Notes under the pieces: model-generated
What the model was told of the DNA's origin: nothing
Database searches by the model: none
Seen by the model: the letters and a program-made list of their open reading frames with translations, nothing else
Translations under genes and position numbers: made by a program
NCBI GenBank assembly: GCA_910579955.1
Contig: CAJTWE010000008.1
Coordinates: 28,445-92,444, forward strand
From: an uncultured Ruminococcus sp.
GTDB taxonomy: Bacteria > Bacillota > Clostridia > Oscillospirales > Ruminococcaceae
Reading direction: 5' to 3'
DNA length: 64,000 bases
Shown: in pieces, positions 52,575 through 61,801 of the stretch
How positions within the stretch are numbered: position 1 is the stretch's first letter
How the letters are laid out: the number at the start of each line of letters is the position of its first letter

Positions 52575-53204
52575 CTATGCTCTGAATCTGTATTCAAGCT
52601 CAGTATAAACCTCTGCAATAAATACATATACCTGCTGAAACAGCAATATCATCAGCACTAAAAACAACATTATCAGCATAATTCCTGCTATTGTAAGCAG
52701 AAGTGACCATATGGTTTTTGAAACGCTAAATTGATGTACTGCCTTTATAGCCATGAATATAAGCAGTCCTGACCAAAGTGTCCCCACTGTTTCTATGATA
52801 ATCAGAAACACTTCTTCATCACGTATAAGAAAGTGTGAAAGCAATGTCCTAGCATACAGCTGCACCACATAAGGAACAAGCGCATATGCACTGTATATGT
52901 ATATTTTTCTAGCACTTCCCTCTCCATCCAAAAGAGTACATACCGCCCAATTAGAAATAACGCCTGCAAGAAAAAACACTATTGTTCTAACAATAAATGG
53001 AAAAATGCTAAACTCATCTATATCAGCAATGACAAACTGCTTGCCATAAAATCTTTCACATAAGACAGCTCCTATAAACCACAGAAATATTACAATATTT
53101 GCAAACAGAAGCGAGCCTGCTTTTTTCCATCGAAGGTCCTCAAATCCTTCAAACGGATGAAAAATAACATGCTTTATCCACGCTCTTTCTGAAAGCTCCA
53201 TCAT
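52575..53204 (-). CDS. Yip1-like membrane protein
   Basis: 209 residues with five membrane segments. The N-terminal segment HVIFHPFEGFEDLRW resembles the PFxGF start of bacterial YIP1 proteins. Function unknown. Its start overlaps the stop of the NHL protein gene. It is a fixed part of this operon, so it may assist the transporter or its surface partner. Confidence 0.7.
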   Translation of the reverse strand: MMELSERAWIKHVIFHPFEGFEDLRWKKAGSLLFANIVIFLWFIGAVLCERFYGKQFVIADIDEFSIFPFIVRTIVFFLAGVISNWAVCTLLDGEGSARKIYIYSAYALVPYVVQLYARTLLSHFLIRDEEVFLIIIETVGTLWSGLLIFMAIKAVHQFSVSKTIWSLLLTIAGIMLIMLFLVLMILLFQQVYVFIAEVYTELEYRFRA

Positions 53205-54649
53205 GACTGCTCTGTTCCCTCCTCTGTAATTTTATGGCGTTTTTTTCTGTATCTTCTAAAAATCACACATAGTATGACAAATATTACCGCAGCAAAAATC
53301 ACATATGAGAGGTTCTCGTCAAGCCACTTAGCACGATACCGTTCAAACGCCTTGTTATAGTGATAAGATGAGCCTCCAAGCTCCGCATACTCCATTGCCC
53401 CTTTATAATCGCCACTTATCAAAAGTGAAGCAGACATTCCTAAATACGCTGCCTGATAGTTTCCATCAAGTCTGAGTACTTCCTGCCACGGCTCTAATGC
53501 TTCGTCATACAGTCCGTCATTATAAAGCTCCGACGCATTGTGAACTGCCCTGCCAAAGCTTGTCTCCTCAAAAATAGTTATGGTATTTTTAAGTCCATCC
53601 GTTACATAAATACTATTGCCGACAGATTCAACTGCCGTGGGCTGAACGGAAAAGCCGCCCAGACGTTCCCCTCGTCCGCCCATTATAAAAAGCAAGCTTC
53701 CATTTTCATCGTATTGGAATACACGTCCTGTTTCCATATCAAGGCAGCATATTCTGCCTGCATCGTCTACGTCTATATCTATAAAGCGTGTCTTTACAGA
53801 ATGTAAATCGCCAAATGTCAAATCTAAATTCTCAAACAGATTAACTCCTGCGGCATTTATCTTTTTTACACGCTCAGAATCCGAAACAGATGCTTCCGTT
53901 ACCGTATAAAAAAAGCCTTCATTATCAATATCAAACCCTGTTATACCGGTTGGTGTACTTCTAAACGACGCAGCCCTCATTTTATCTGTTGCAAAGATTC
54001 TTTTAAAATAATTCGCAGCAGCTTCCGCTGACACCTCAACACTGTTTGCGCCAAAGTACCCACAAAATTCTCCGCTGCTGTCAAAGAAAGCAGCGCCGCC
54101 CGTTACATTATTGAGTACACCATAAATATTGCCCGACTTATCAGCAGCTACCTTGGTTGGTTTAAAGGTTTCATTTTCATAAATAGCAGATTCCGGCTTT
54201 GTTATTGTCATTTTAATATTGCATTCCATATCGGAAACAATAATACGTGAATTACCGGTATCGGCTATGTACATATAACCGTCATCAGATACAAATATTC
54301 CTTCGGGTTTAGAAAGCGTTGTCTTTGCGCCATTTTTTTCTGAAAAGCTGCCGTATTCCCGAACAGAGCTTTTAAAATCAGAGCTTATTTCAACTATGCG
54401 GTTATTTTCCTTATCCGCTATAAAAAATTCTCCGCTGTCAGTTGCAAAAATGTCTGACGGTTCATTAAATTCGCCGCATCCAAGCTCACTGCCGCTTATA
54501 GCGAGCACAGCTTTATAACCTGCTTGTGAAGCAACTGAATCCCCACGGCCGTTATAGTTGTAACTTACCTCAGCAGAGACCGACATTCCTTCTGCCAAGA
54601 GTAAAAAATAAAGCACCGAAGATGCATATATGGCTGCTTTTTTATACAT
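53201..54649 (-). CDS. NHL-repeat and TPR protein with C-terminal membrane anchor
   Basis: 482 residues; the ATG at 54649 is 11 bases after AAGGAG. Signal peptide 1-26. NHL-type propeller repeats follow (FNEPSDIFATDSGEFFIADK, LSKPEGIFVSDDGYMYIADT and others up to about 370). Two TPR-like helices pairs (about 385-445, LYNDGLYDEALEPWQEVLRL) follow, then a membrane helix and the basic tail RRYRKKRHK. It may be a scaffold on the outer face of the membrane. Its partner is unknown, but the operon suggests the transporter. Confidence 0.72.
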   Translation of the reverse strand: MYKKAAIYASSVLYFLLLAEGMSVSAEVSYNYNGRGDSVASQAGYKAVLAISGSELGCGEFNEPSDIFATDSGEFFIADKENNRIVEISSDFKSSVREYGSFSEKNGAKTTLSKPEGIFVSDDGYMYIADTGNSRIIVSDMECNIKMTITKPESAIYENETFKPTKVAADKSGNIYGVLNNVTGGAAFFDSSGEFCGYFGANSVEVSAEAAANYFKRIFATDKMRAASFRSTPTGITGFDIDNEGFFYTVTEASVSDSERVKKINAAGVNLFENLDLTFGDLHSVKTRFIDIDVDDAGRICCLDMETGRVFQYDENGSLLFIMGGRGERLGGFSVQPTAVESVGNSIYVTDGLKNTITIFEETSFGRAVHNASELYNDGLYDEALEPWQEVLRLDGNYQAAYLGMSASLLISGDYKGAMEYAELGGSSYHYNKAFERYRAKWLDENLSYVIFAAVIFVILCVIFRRYRKKRHKITEEGTEQS

Positions 54650-54664
54650 AAAAGTCACATCTCC

Positions 54665-55525
54665 TTAATCCTTGATGCCGGAATGAGCCATTGTTTCAAT
54701 AACATGGCGCTGTGCGAGCATGAATATCACAACAGGCGGTACAAGCATAAATACCGCTGCCGCCATTGCAACTCCTGCCCTTGAAAGTCCTGCCGCCGCT
54801 GCCTGCTGAACAACAGTAGGCAAGGTTTTCAGAGATTCATCAAATACAACAGAACCGCCTTCTATGTTCCATGCTGCTTGAAATGCAAATATGATAACCG
54901 TCATAAGAGCAGGCTTTTGATTTGGCATTACAACCTGCCAGCATATACGAAAAGGCCCTGCGCCGTCAACCTTTGCCGCTTCTATTATAGAATCCGGCAT
55001 CTGACTTATAGATTGGCGCATAAGAAAAAGGCACATTGGAGAGGCAGCAGCAGGTAATATCAGCGCTGCTGCATGATTGATCATATCAAGCTTTGCAAGA
55101 ACCATATATTGCATTATATAAATAACACTGTTCTGATAAAGAAGCGCTATTACTATCAGACTATTTATAATTTTTGCACCCGGAAATTTTACTTTGGCAA
55201 GACAAAATGCCGCCATTCCTGAAAAAACCGTCTGCATTGCCGTTATCGAAACAGTTACAAATACACTGTTGAACACATACCTTGAAAACGGAACATAGGC
55301 ATCGCTGCAAAGTCTGAACATTGCACGGTAATTTGAGAGGGTAGGCTCGCTTACATAAAGTTTAGGCGGAAATACAAATATCTCCCCCACTGGCTTTACA
55401 GACATTACAACGGTAAGATAAATGGGCATTATCATAAACAAACTGAGTATTGCCAAAAAGAGAAATATCATCACTGTACCCAATGAACGTTTTCTCACCA
55501 TTCTGTTTGACGACCTCATCGCCAT
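54665..55525 (-). CDS. Carbohydrate ABC transporter permease (MalG type)
   Basis: 286 residues, six membrane segments, EAA loop EAAKVDGAGPFRICWQVVMP. It forms a heterodimer with the product of the gene just upstream. RBS GGGGGAG. Confidence 0.9.
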   Translation of the reverse strand: MAMRSSNRMVRKRSLGTVMIFLFLAILSLFMIMPIYLTVVMSVKPVGEIFVFPPKLYVSEPTLSNYRAMFRLCSDAYVPFSRYVFNSVFVTVSITAMQTVFSGMAAFCLAKVKFPGAKIINSLIVIALLYQNSVIYIMQYMVLAKLDMINHAAALILPAAASPMCLFLMRQSISQMPDSIIEAAKVDGAGPFRICWQVVMPNQKPALMTVIIFAFQAAWNIEGGSVVFDESLKTLPTVVQQAAAAGLSRAGVAMAAAVFMLVPPVVIFMLAQRHVIETMAHSGIKD

Positions 55526-55537
55526 GATACTCCCCCC

Positions 55538-56482
55538 TCAGTCTGTATATTTTCCAAGAATTTTGCCGACAAGTCTATTAGCAAAATACATCACCACAAA
55601 AAGTATCATGCATATTGCAGACGCATAACCCATCTCGTAGCGTATCCAGCCATAATCAAAGGCATGATTCATTATAGTATGAGCCTTATAATCCGTACTC
55701 GGAAAGCCTAAAAGATTTTGTGAAACAGTCCCCGCAGCAAAAGCACTTACTATCTGCATAACAGCCGCAAACATCAGCTGCGGAGTCATAGCAGGAATAG
55801 TTATATAAATAAGCTCCTGCCACCGATTCTTTATGCCCTCTATAGCACCTGCCTCATACCATGTTTTGTCTATATTCTGAAAGCCTGCACGCAAAGCGAG
55901 AAAGCCTGTTCCAAGGCTTAAATACATCTGCACCACTATAGTAACGAACAATACGTACGAACCATCTGTAAGCCACTGGATAGGTGATGTAATAATTCCG
56001 GTATTCAGCAAAAAAGAGTTTATATATCCGTGAGCGTCTCCGCTGAAAATAAGCTTCCAAACAGTATAAACGCTTGACATTGACGGTATATAAAATACAA
56101 GTGTAAAAAAAGTTCTAAGCCGTGGACGCATTTCATTTATAAGCCATGCCAGCAAAAAACACAGAATATAGCTTACAGGCCCTGTGAACACTGCCGAAAC
56201 TATAGTTACACGAACAGACTGCCAAAATATCTTGTCAGAAAGAAACAACGCTCCGTAATTTGAAAGTCCTACAAACTGTGGAAACTCTATCATGTTAAAA
56301 TCTGTAAAACCTATCGGAAGAGACATTATTACAGGGATTATTGTAAACATCGTGAAAAAAAGCATAAAGGGGAACAGCATAAGATAAACGGTTTTATTCT
56401 GTTTTATTGCAGCAAAAAGCCTGCTGCGTTTGTTATTTGACCCTTTTCTCAATGGCTGCATCTCCTTTTTTATTTTCAGCAT
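55538..56482 (-). CDS. Carbohydrate ABC transporter permease (MalF type)
   Basis: 314 residues, six membrane segments, EAA loop EAGAIEGIKNRWQELIYITIP. First permease of the operon, 30 bases after the solute-binding protein gene. The RBS is weak. Confidence 0.9.
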   Translation of the reverse strand: MLKIKKEMQPLRKGSNNKRSRLFAAIKQNKTVYLMLFPFMLFFTMFTIIPVIMSLPIGFTDFNMIEFPQFVGLSNYGALFLSDKIFWQSVRVTIVSAVFTGPVSYILCFLLAWLINEMRPRLRTFFTLVFYIPSMSSVYTVWKLIFSGDAHGYINSFLLNTGIITSPIQWLTDGSYVLFVTIVVQMYLSLGTGFLALRAGFQNIDKTWYEAGAIEGIKNRWQELIYITIPAMTPQLMFAAVMQIVSAFAAGTVSQNLLGFPSTDYKAHTIMNHAFDYGWIRYEMGYASAICMILFVVMYFANRLVGKILGKYTD

Positions 56483-56512
56483 ACCTGCTTTTTTAATTTC
56501 TTCTTGTTTTTC

Positions 56513-59335
56513 TTAATTTTCCAAACAGCTTCTTGCTATCTCCTCGTTTATATCATCATTGTAATACATGAGGATCTCCCTTGGATTTTCCTTGCTGTTT
56601 ACTGCCTCACGAAAAGCATTCATTATATTTCTTGTAACTGCGTAAGACGATGGGAGTATTGGTATTTCCTGCAATTCACTCATAGATGCTTCAATAGCAT
56701 AGAGTTCATTTGCAGACCACGAAAGACAATGCAGCGCCTCCGTGTTGGCAGGGGCATATCTCCCCAGCTGACCCATAATGGCTTCCGTTTGCTGTGCGTA
56801 TTTTGTCTGCACATCCGTACTGCTGAACCATTTAACAAACTCCCATGATTTTTCTATTATCTCTTCATCCTTATTGCTAAATATAACAGCTCCAGAACTC
56901 ATAGAATTCACCGCATGAGAAATGCTTCCGTCCGGACGTTCTGTTCCGGGAACAGCGGTAAAATCCCATAGACCTTTTATTTCAGGTGCTGCTGTACTGA
57001 GCTGGTTTGCAAATGTATAATCAGCTATAACTATAGGATAATCCCCTGTACGAAATCTGCTGAAAGGATCGTATTGTTGTAAAAGGCTGTATTTTGTATA
57101 AAAGCTCGTCCATGTATCAAAGGCTTCTGCTGCTTCATTTGTATTGAAAGTAGTTTTTGTACATGAATCATTATAGTAATTCATTCCCTGTTGAAGCATC
57201 ATAAGCGCAAAAGTATGTCCCGTTTCTGTAGCCGGTGAAACAGAAGCTGACTGCATTGCAGGCAGAACAAGTCCTGCGGACATATAGTTTCTTTGAAGTT
57301 CGGGGAGCATATCTATAAGCTCGTTCCAAGTTTCCGGCGGAGTGTTAAAGCCTAGACTGCTCAAAATATCCTTACGGTAAAACATCATCGCCCAGCTTCT
57401 TGTAAGCGGAACGCCGTATACGCTGCCATTATATATATATGGAACAAAGGCATCATTTGCATATAGAGAAGAAAGCTCATCAAAGCCCTCCAGCTCTGAA
57501 ACATCTGCAAGTAGTCCACGGCTGCCAAGATTGACAGGATTTTCTCCGCTAAGGAACAATAAAACATCCGGTCCTTCATCTGCTAGGGCGGATTCAACTA
57601 TTCCTCCTGATACAAGCTTCACTGAAACCGCCGTTCCATAAGCAGGAATAAACTCTGAGGCAGTAAGCTCTTTTACTACCTGTGCCTGATCTCGTCCAAG
57701 CTGTACCCATACTTCTATTGTCTTTCCATTTTCACTATCTCCAAGAGAATTGTCTTCTTCTCTGAACGAGGCGAGAAATCTCTGAAAGCTGTAAGATAAT
57801 TTTTGAAAAAAGCCTGCATTGCAGTCCGAAAATTCGCTATTCTTCGCAGCAAGCTCAATATAATCTATCTCCAAGGGCTGATCACGGCAGTCACGTGTCC
57901 ATGATGAAAGCGCAGCCGTGCAATCCTTTATCTGTGAAAGATATTCCGGTATCCTAAGCGGGGAATCTATACATTTTTCAAGAATAACTGCCATATTTTC
58001 AAGCGATGCAGCCTCTGAGCCTTTAAAGCCTGACAATGCTTCTATTTCTGTCTGTATCTCACGAAGTTCCTTTGCTACCACGTCAAAATCTTCCATAAGC
58101 CCTGGTATTTTTTCATGAACATAATAATCTGTATACTTATCCGGCTCCGGACCTGTTATCATAACTATGCTGCGGTAAATGCTGCTGAGATTATACACTA
58201 TATCATCCAGTCGCTGAATATACGAGCCTATTGCACCGGGAACAGCTTCCATTGAAAGCGTATGCGTTTCTCCTGCTGTGAGATAAATATAAAGCTCTTT
58301 ATTGTCACTTGTCTTTACCTCTGTAAGCTCAAAATCGGTGCTGTAATAAAAACGAACCTCCGACATATCATCACAAGGGACTTCGCCGTCAATATATATC
58401 CTGCGGTTTGAAAAAAATCCACGCAATTCTTCCTGACGTGCTTTTATTCCTATTTTGTACCAGCCATCATTTGGAACAGATACTTCCCATGTAAGGGTCT
58501 GGCCTGATTTTTTAAAGCTGCCCTTGCCAATAGTATTATAGAGAATATGCCACGGATCGGACGGAGACACATCGCAGCTTGAGTTATCATACGTAGGATA
58601 AAGCCCAGGGTCGGATTTATACTTTGCATCCTCCCCTTCTATACGTACAACGGTCGCAGACATTTCAGCAAAAGCGCCGGAATCATCCACAGTAGAAATG
58701 TACTCATCGTATGTTCGGTGCTTTTCCATACCGTGCAGCTTTATATACTCGACTTTCATATCGCCTCTTTTAATATCCAGCCGAACAGTATGGCTGCCTT
58801 TTTCAAAAAAGAATTGCAGCGGCTCATTGTAAAGCCCGTCGGGATCTTTTATATCTGTTGTCAGCTGCATTTCTTTCTGTACCTGAACCGGCCTTATTTC
58901 ATTGCCGTTTTTATCCTTCTGTATATTACTTTCATTTGTATATGCCTTGCCTAGTCTTAGCCTTTCCGCACTGTCAAAGGGGATAATGCCATCTACTGTC
59001 AGTGCAAATTCTATCTCTGAGTCGTTAGTATCGCAAGCAGTATAGCATATCTCTGCGCAATACATACCGGTTTCGTAAATGTCAGCATTAAAAGTAATGC
59101 TATTATCACTGCACTTAATTTGCGTAAGTACAGCAGAGCTTTTGGGCACTTTTTCATCGCTGTGATTTTGCAGATATTCTCTATAGGTCAGCTTATCTTC
59201 ATAAAGCAAATCGGTCGTCTGAGTTTTTTCGTTTTCCTCAGCTATTGCAGGGAAAGACACAGAACTTGTTATTAAACTAAAAGCAGTTATAGCACAAAAA
59301 AGTGAAACGCTGATTTTTTTAAAAAACATACTCAT
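56513..59335 (-). CDS. Very large extracellular solute-binding protein with N-terminal carbohydrate-module region
   Basis: 940 residues, about twice the usual size of a family 1 solute-binding protein. A signal peptide (1-32) has no lipobox Cys. Residues about 35-390 form two beta-sandwich-like modules (DLLYEDKLTYREYL, FFFEKGSHTVRLDIKRGD and GKGSFKKSGQTLTWEVSVPN). A helical stretch (about 400-520) follows. The binding-protein domain is C-terminal (about 535-940, from IEVWVQLGRDQAQVVKELTA; GVPLTRSWAMMFYRKD; GFNTPPETWNELIDML). It would hold oligosaccharides for the two permease pairs. How it stays at the surface is unclear. Confidence 0.82.
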   Translation of the reverse strand: MSMFFKKISVSLFCAITAFSLITSSVSFPAIAEENEKTQTTDLLYEDKLTYREYLQNHSDEKVPKSSAVLTQIKCSDNSITFNADIYETGMYCAEICYTACDTNDSEIEFALTVDGIIPFDSAERLRLGKAYTNESNIQKDKNGNEIRPVQVQKEMQLTTDIKDPDGLYNEPLQFFFEKGSHTVRLDIKRGDMKVEYIKLHGMEKHRTYDEYISTVDDSGAFAEMSATVVRIEGEDAKYKSDPGLYPTYDNSSCDVSPSDPWHILYNTIGKGSFKKSGQTLTWEVSVPNDGWYKIGIKARQEELRGFFSNRRIYIDGEVPCDDMSEVRFYYSTDFELTEVKTSDNKELYIYLTAGETHTLSMEAVPGAIGSYIQRLDDIVYNLSSIYRSIVMITGPEPDKYTDYYVHEKIPGLMEDFDVVAKELREIQTEIEALSGFKGSEAASLENMAVILEKCIDSPLRIPEYLSQIKDCTAALSSWTRDCRDQPLEIDYIELAAKNSEFSDCNAGFFQKLSYSFQRFLASFREEDNSLGDSENGKTIEVWVQLGRDQAQVVKELTASEFIPAYGTAVSVKLVSGGIVESALADEGPDVLLFLSGENPVNLGSRGLLADVSELEGFDELSSLYANDAFVPYIYNGSVYGVPLTRSWAMMFYRKDILSSLGFNTPPETWNELIDMLPELQRNYMSAGLVLPAMQSASVSPATETGHTFALMMLQQGMNYYNDSCTKTTFNTNEAAEAFDTWTSFYTKYSLLQQYDPFSRFRTGDYPIVIADYTFANQLSTAAPEIKGLWDFTAVPGTERPDGSISHAVNSMSSGAVIFSNKDEEIIEKSWEFVKWFSSTDVQTKYAQQTEAIMGQLGRYAPANTEALHCLSWSANELYAIEASMSELQEIPILPSSYAVTRNIMNAFREAVNSKENPREILMYYNDDINEEIARSCLEN

Positions 59336-59411
59336 AACTGCTCCTTACACAATAATCTTCATACTTTGTAATTATTATATCAAATTATCGCCGCTTCTGT
59401 CAAGAAGTACA

Positions 59412-59441
59412 AAGGCTGCTGCGTTAAAAATCGCAGCAGCC
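59412..59441 (-). terminator. Hairpin after tadA
   Basis: GGCTGCTGCG/CGCAGCAGCC stem; the T run is poor, so termination may be partial. Confidence 0.55.
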
Positions 59442-59451
59442 CTGTTATTAT

Positions 59452-60018
59452 CTATGAGCGTTCTTTATCATCAATATCCATCGCACGTTCGGTTGCTCTT
59501 GACATCTCCTTGCGCCAATATATGCCCTCTTTACGTTTTCTCTGCCTTAGCTCCTTAAAAAATCGTTTTAATATATCCTTGCATTCATCTGCCATAAACC
59601 CTTCGTAAACCTCCGGCTTATGATTATATGCCATAGCAAACATTTTTTGAACCGAACATACTGATCCCGATTTTTCATCATATGCGCCAAATATCACCCT
59701 ATCAAGCTTTGCATTTATAATAGCGCCTGCACACATGGGACACGGCTCAAGAGTAACATACATTTCACTGTCAACTATTCTCCAGCCATGCAGCCTTTTG
59801 CTTGCATTATCTATCGCCATAAGCTCAGCATGAGCAAGCGGCGATCTGTCACCCTCACGGCTATTCCAGCCTTCGCCTATAATATTTCCCGTAGGCTTAT
59901 GAACTATAACTGCTCCCACAGGAACTTCTCCAAGCGAAGCCGCATACTCTGCAAGCTCCAGCGCTCTTTTCATATAGCGGCTTTCCGGAGAACTATCCGC
60001 CATTTCAACTATACTCAT
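59452..60018 (-). CDS. tadA: tRNA adenosine(34) deaminase
   Basis: 188 residues. The zinc and catalytic motifs are HAELMAID and PCPMCAGAII. The tRNA-contact region is seen in FGAYDEKSGSVCSV. It makes inosine-34 in tRNA-Arg(ACG). A C-terminal basic extension (from about 155) goes beyond the E. coli protein. The start overlaps the stop of the CPBP gene as ATGA. Confidence 0.93.
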   Translation of the reverse strand: MSIVEMADSSPESRYMKRALELAEYAASLGEVPVGAVIVHKPTGNIIGEGWNSREGDRSPLAHAELMAIDNASKRLHGWRIVDSEMYVTLEPCPMCAGAIINAKLDRVIFGAYDEKSGSVCSVQKMFAMAYNHKPEVYEGFMADECKDILKRFFKELRQRKRKEGIYWRKEMSRATERAMDIDDKERS

Positions 60019-61178
60019 ATGAATACCTCAATACATACCAAAATAGCATAAAGTATCCATACTGCAACAAGCGTCGTTTCAAAGGCACTGTATTTGAATT
60101 TCGTTCTCATAGCAAGAAATGTTCCGTAATCCTTCATGGTAAGCTTCTTGTTTTTGGAAAGCATAAGCAAAAAGCAGCTTAAAGCTCCTATTGCAAATAC
60201 GATTATAATAAACATCATTTCCGACGGCAATCCATTTATAAGATCGGGCTGCCCCTTGAACCAATACAAAAAGAAATTCAGCCCTCTGCACAATATATGT
60301 ACAATGATTCCCGTAATGACAGAACCGCTTTGCCATACGCCGTATCCTGAGATAAGCATTGTTACAAAAACAACACCCAATGAAAACGGGTTATGTCTTA
60401 TGGAAGAATTTATAAGTGCAATCATTACCACGGCAAAAGTCACGCCAAACTGACGCATGACCTGAAATAACGCTCCATGAAAAAGCAACTCTATCATAAT
60501 AGGTACGGCTATCAGCTCAAATACAAGAAATGCTATCATACAGCCGGTATCCATACCCATTGACAATTTGTATGTCGTATTGATACTATTGGTAGTAAAA
60601 ACATTAGACGGCATATATATTCTTAAAAACATTATCGCAGAAACCGAAACCAAAGCTACGCTGATAGCAGCAAATACCGTCCACCAATTTTTTACTTTAA
60701 CGGGACATGCTATCTTAGACGGCATTTTAATAAAACGCCTTGTAATAATAAGCGGCAATAAGAACTTCATAAGCCCTTCAAAAATAAATACAAACAATAA
60801 TGCATATTGATTACCATATGCCGTGCTTTCATGAAAACTATAGCTTATCTCTACGCCAAATAATTTTAAAATCAATATTACAGGAAGAACAAACACGTTT
60901 TCAGCAAACGCATATGAAAAAGCTATAAAAGTGAGAACAAAGCACGCATTTCTTAAAGCAGATCTTTCCTGCTCTTCGGCAATTTCCTCACGAGTTCCAA
61001 CACCATCTATATAGGTATGACATTTGCTTGAACGTTTTCCTGTAAAAGAAAAAGGATTCCCTTCCCGCCGTCGCCATTCACGATATCCTTTATTGTATTC
61101 ATCGCTTTGCAAAGACCAGTCCGATGAATCAGCTGCATCCGTATCCCTCTTTAACCCTTCATAATTAAATCTTTTCAA
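60015..61178 (-). CDS. CPBP-family membrane protein
   Basis: 387 residues from a TTG at 61178 preceded by AAGGGATGA; the longer frame runs into AT-rich non-coding sequence. A hydrophilic N-terminus of about 85 residues is followed by seven or eight membrane segments. The CPBP motif is degenerate (VPIMIELLFHGALFQVMRQF, where most have EExxxR); a later SIRHNPFSL could be the His motif. It may be an inactive relative of the Rce1-type protease. Operon with tadA. Confidence 0.68.
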   Translation of the reverse strand: MKRFNYEGLKRDTDAADSSDWSLQSDEYNKGYREWRRREGNPFSFTGKRSSKCHTYIDGVGTREEIAEEQERSALRNACFVLTFIAFSYAFAENVFVLPVILILKLFGVEISYSFHESTAYGNQYALLFVFIFEGLMKFLLPLIITRRFIKMPSKIACPVKVKNWWTVFAAISVALVSVSAIMFLRIYMPSNVFTTNSINTTYKLSMGMDTGCMIAFLVFELIAVPIMIELLFHGALFQVMRQFGVTFAVVMIALINSSIRHNPFSLGVVFVTMLISGYGVWQSGSVITGIIVHILCRGLNFFLYWFKGQPDLINGLPSEMMFIIIVFAIGALSCFLLMLSKNKKLTMKDYGTFLAMRTKFKYSAFETTLVAVWILYAILVCIEVFI

Positions 61179-61449
61179 AAAATCATCCCTTAAAAAATAA
61201 TAAAAAATATATAACGCTATGGCATGATACAATATAATATAATACAATATAACTTATTATATCACAATTAGACTTTTGATAGGATGTATATAATAAACAC
61301 ATTTTATGTATGCATTATAAATTAACGCCAAAGCACAGCCGGATAATTCATCGAACAATTCAGCTGCGGTCTGATATTTTTACTTTATACTGAAATACTC
61401 TTAAAAAAACATTATACTAAAAGAAATTGATTCCACTTTTAAAAAGCTC

Positions 61450-61478
61450 TTGCAATTCAGAATAAAATCTGTTATAAT
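61450..61478 (+). promoter_or_regulatory. Promoter of the ferredoxin gene
   Basis: TTGCAA, 17 bases, TATAAT. Confidence 0.7.
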
Positions 61479-61527
61479 TAAAGCAGCGGAAAAATTCTGC
61501 ACAACAGAAGGATGGAGGTGAAACACC

Positions 61528-61701
61528 ATGGCATATAAAATTAGTGAATCCTGCATTTCTTGCGGTACATGTGAGGGTGCTTGTCCTATAGGCGCTATCA
61601 GCCAAGGAGAGGAAACATACGTAATCGACGCTGATGCTTGCGTTTCCTGCGGAGCTTGCGCAGATGCTTGTCCTGTTGGGGCTATTGCAGAGGCTGAATA
61701 A
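61528..61701 (+). CDS. 2[4Fe-4S] ferredoxin
   Basis: 57 residues; RBS GGAGGTGAAACACC. Two CxxCxxCxxxCP motifs: CISCGTCEGACP and CVSCGACADACP. This is the small clostridial ferredoxin, the natural electron donor of Rnf and partner of hydrogenase and pyruvate:ferredoxin oxidoreductase. Monocistronic. Confidence 0.96.
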   Translation: MAYKISESCISCGTCEGACPIGAISQGEETYVIDADACVSCGACADACPVGAIAEAE

Positions 61702-61710
61702 ACAGCAAAG

Positions 61711-61742
61711 AAACCGCTTCTCCAAACGAGAGGCGGTTTTTG
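61711..61742 (+). terminator. Terminator of the ferredoxin gene
   Basis: AAACCGCTTCTC pairs with GAGAGGCGGTTT; TTTG follows. Confidence 0.85.
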
Positions 61743-61801
61743 ACTGCTAAATAAACATGCTTTAATAAATATACTTTACCTATCTTATCGGAGGTTTTCT
61801 A

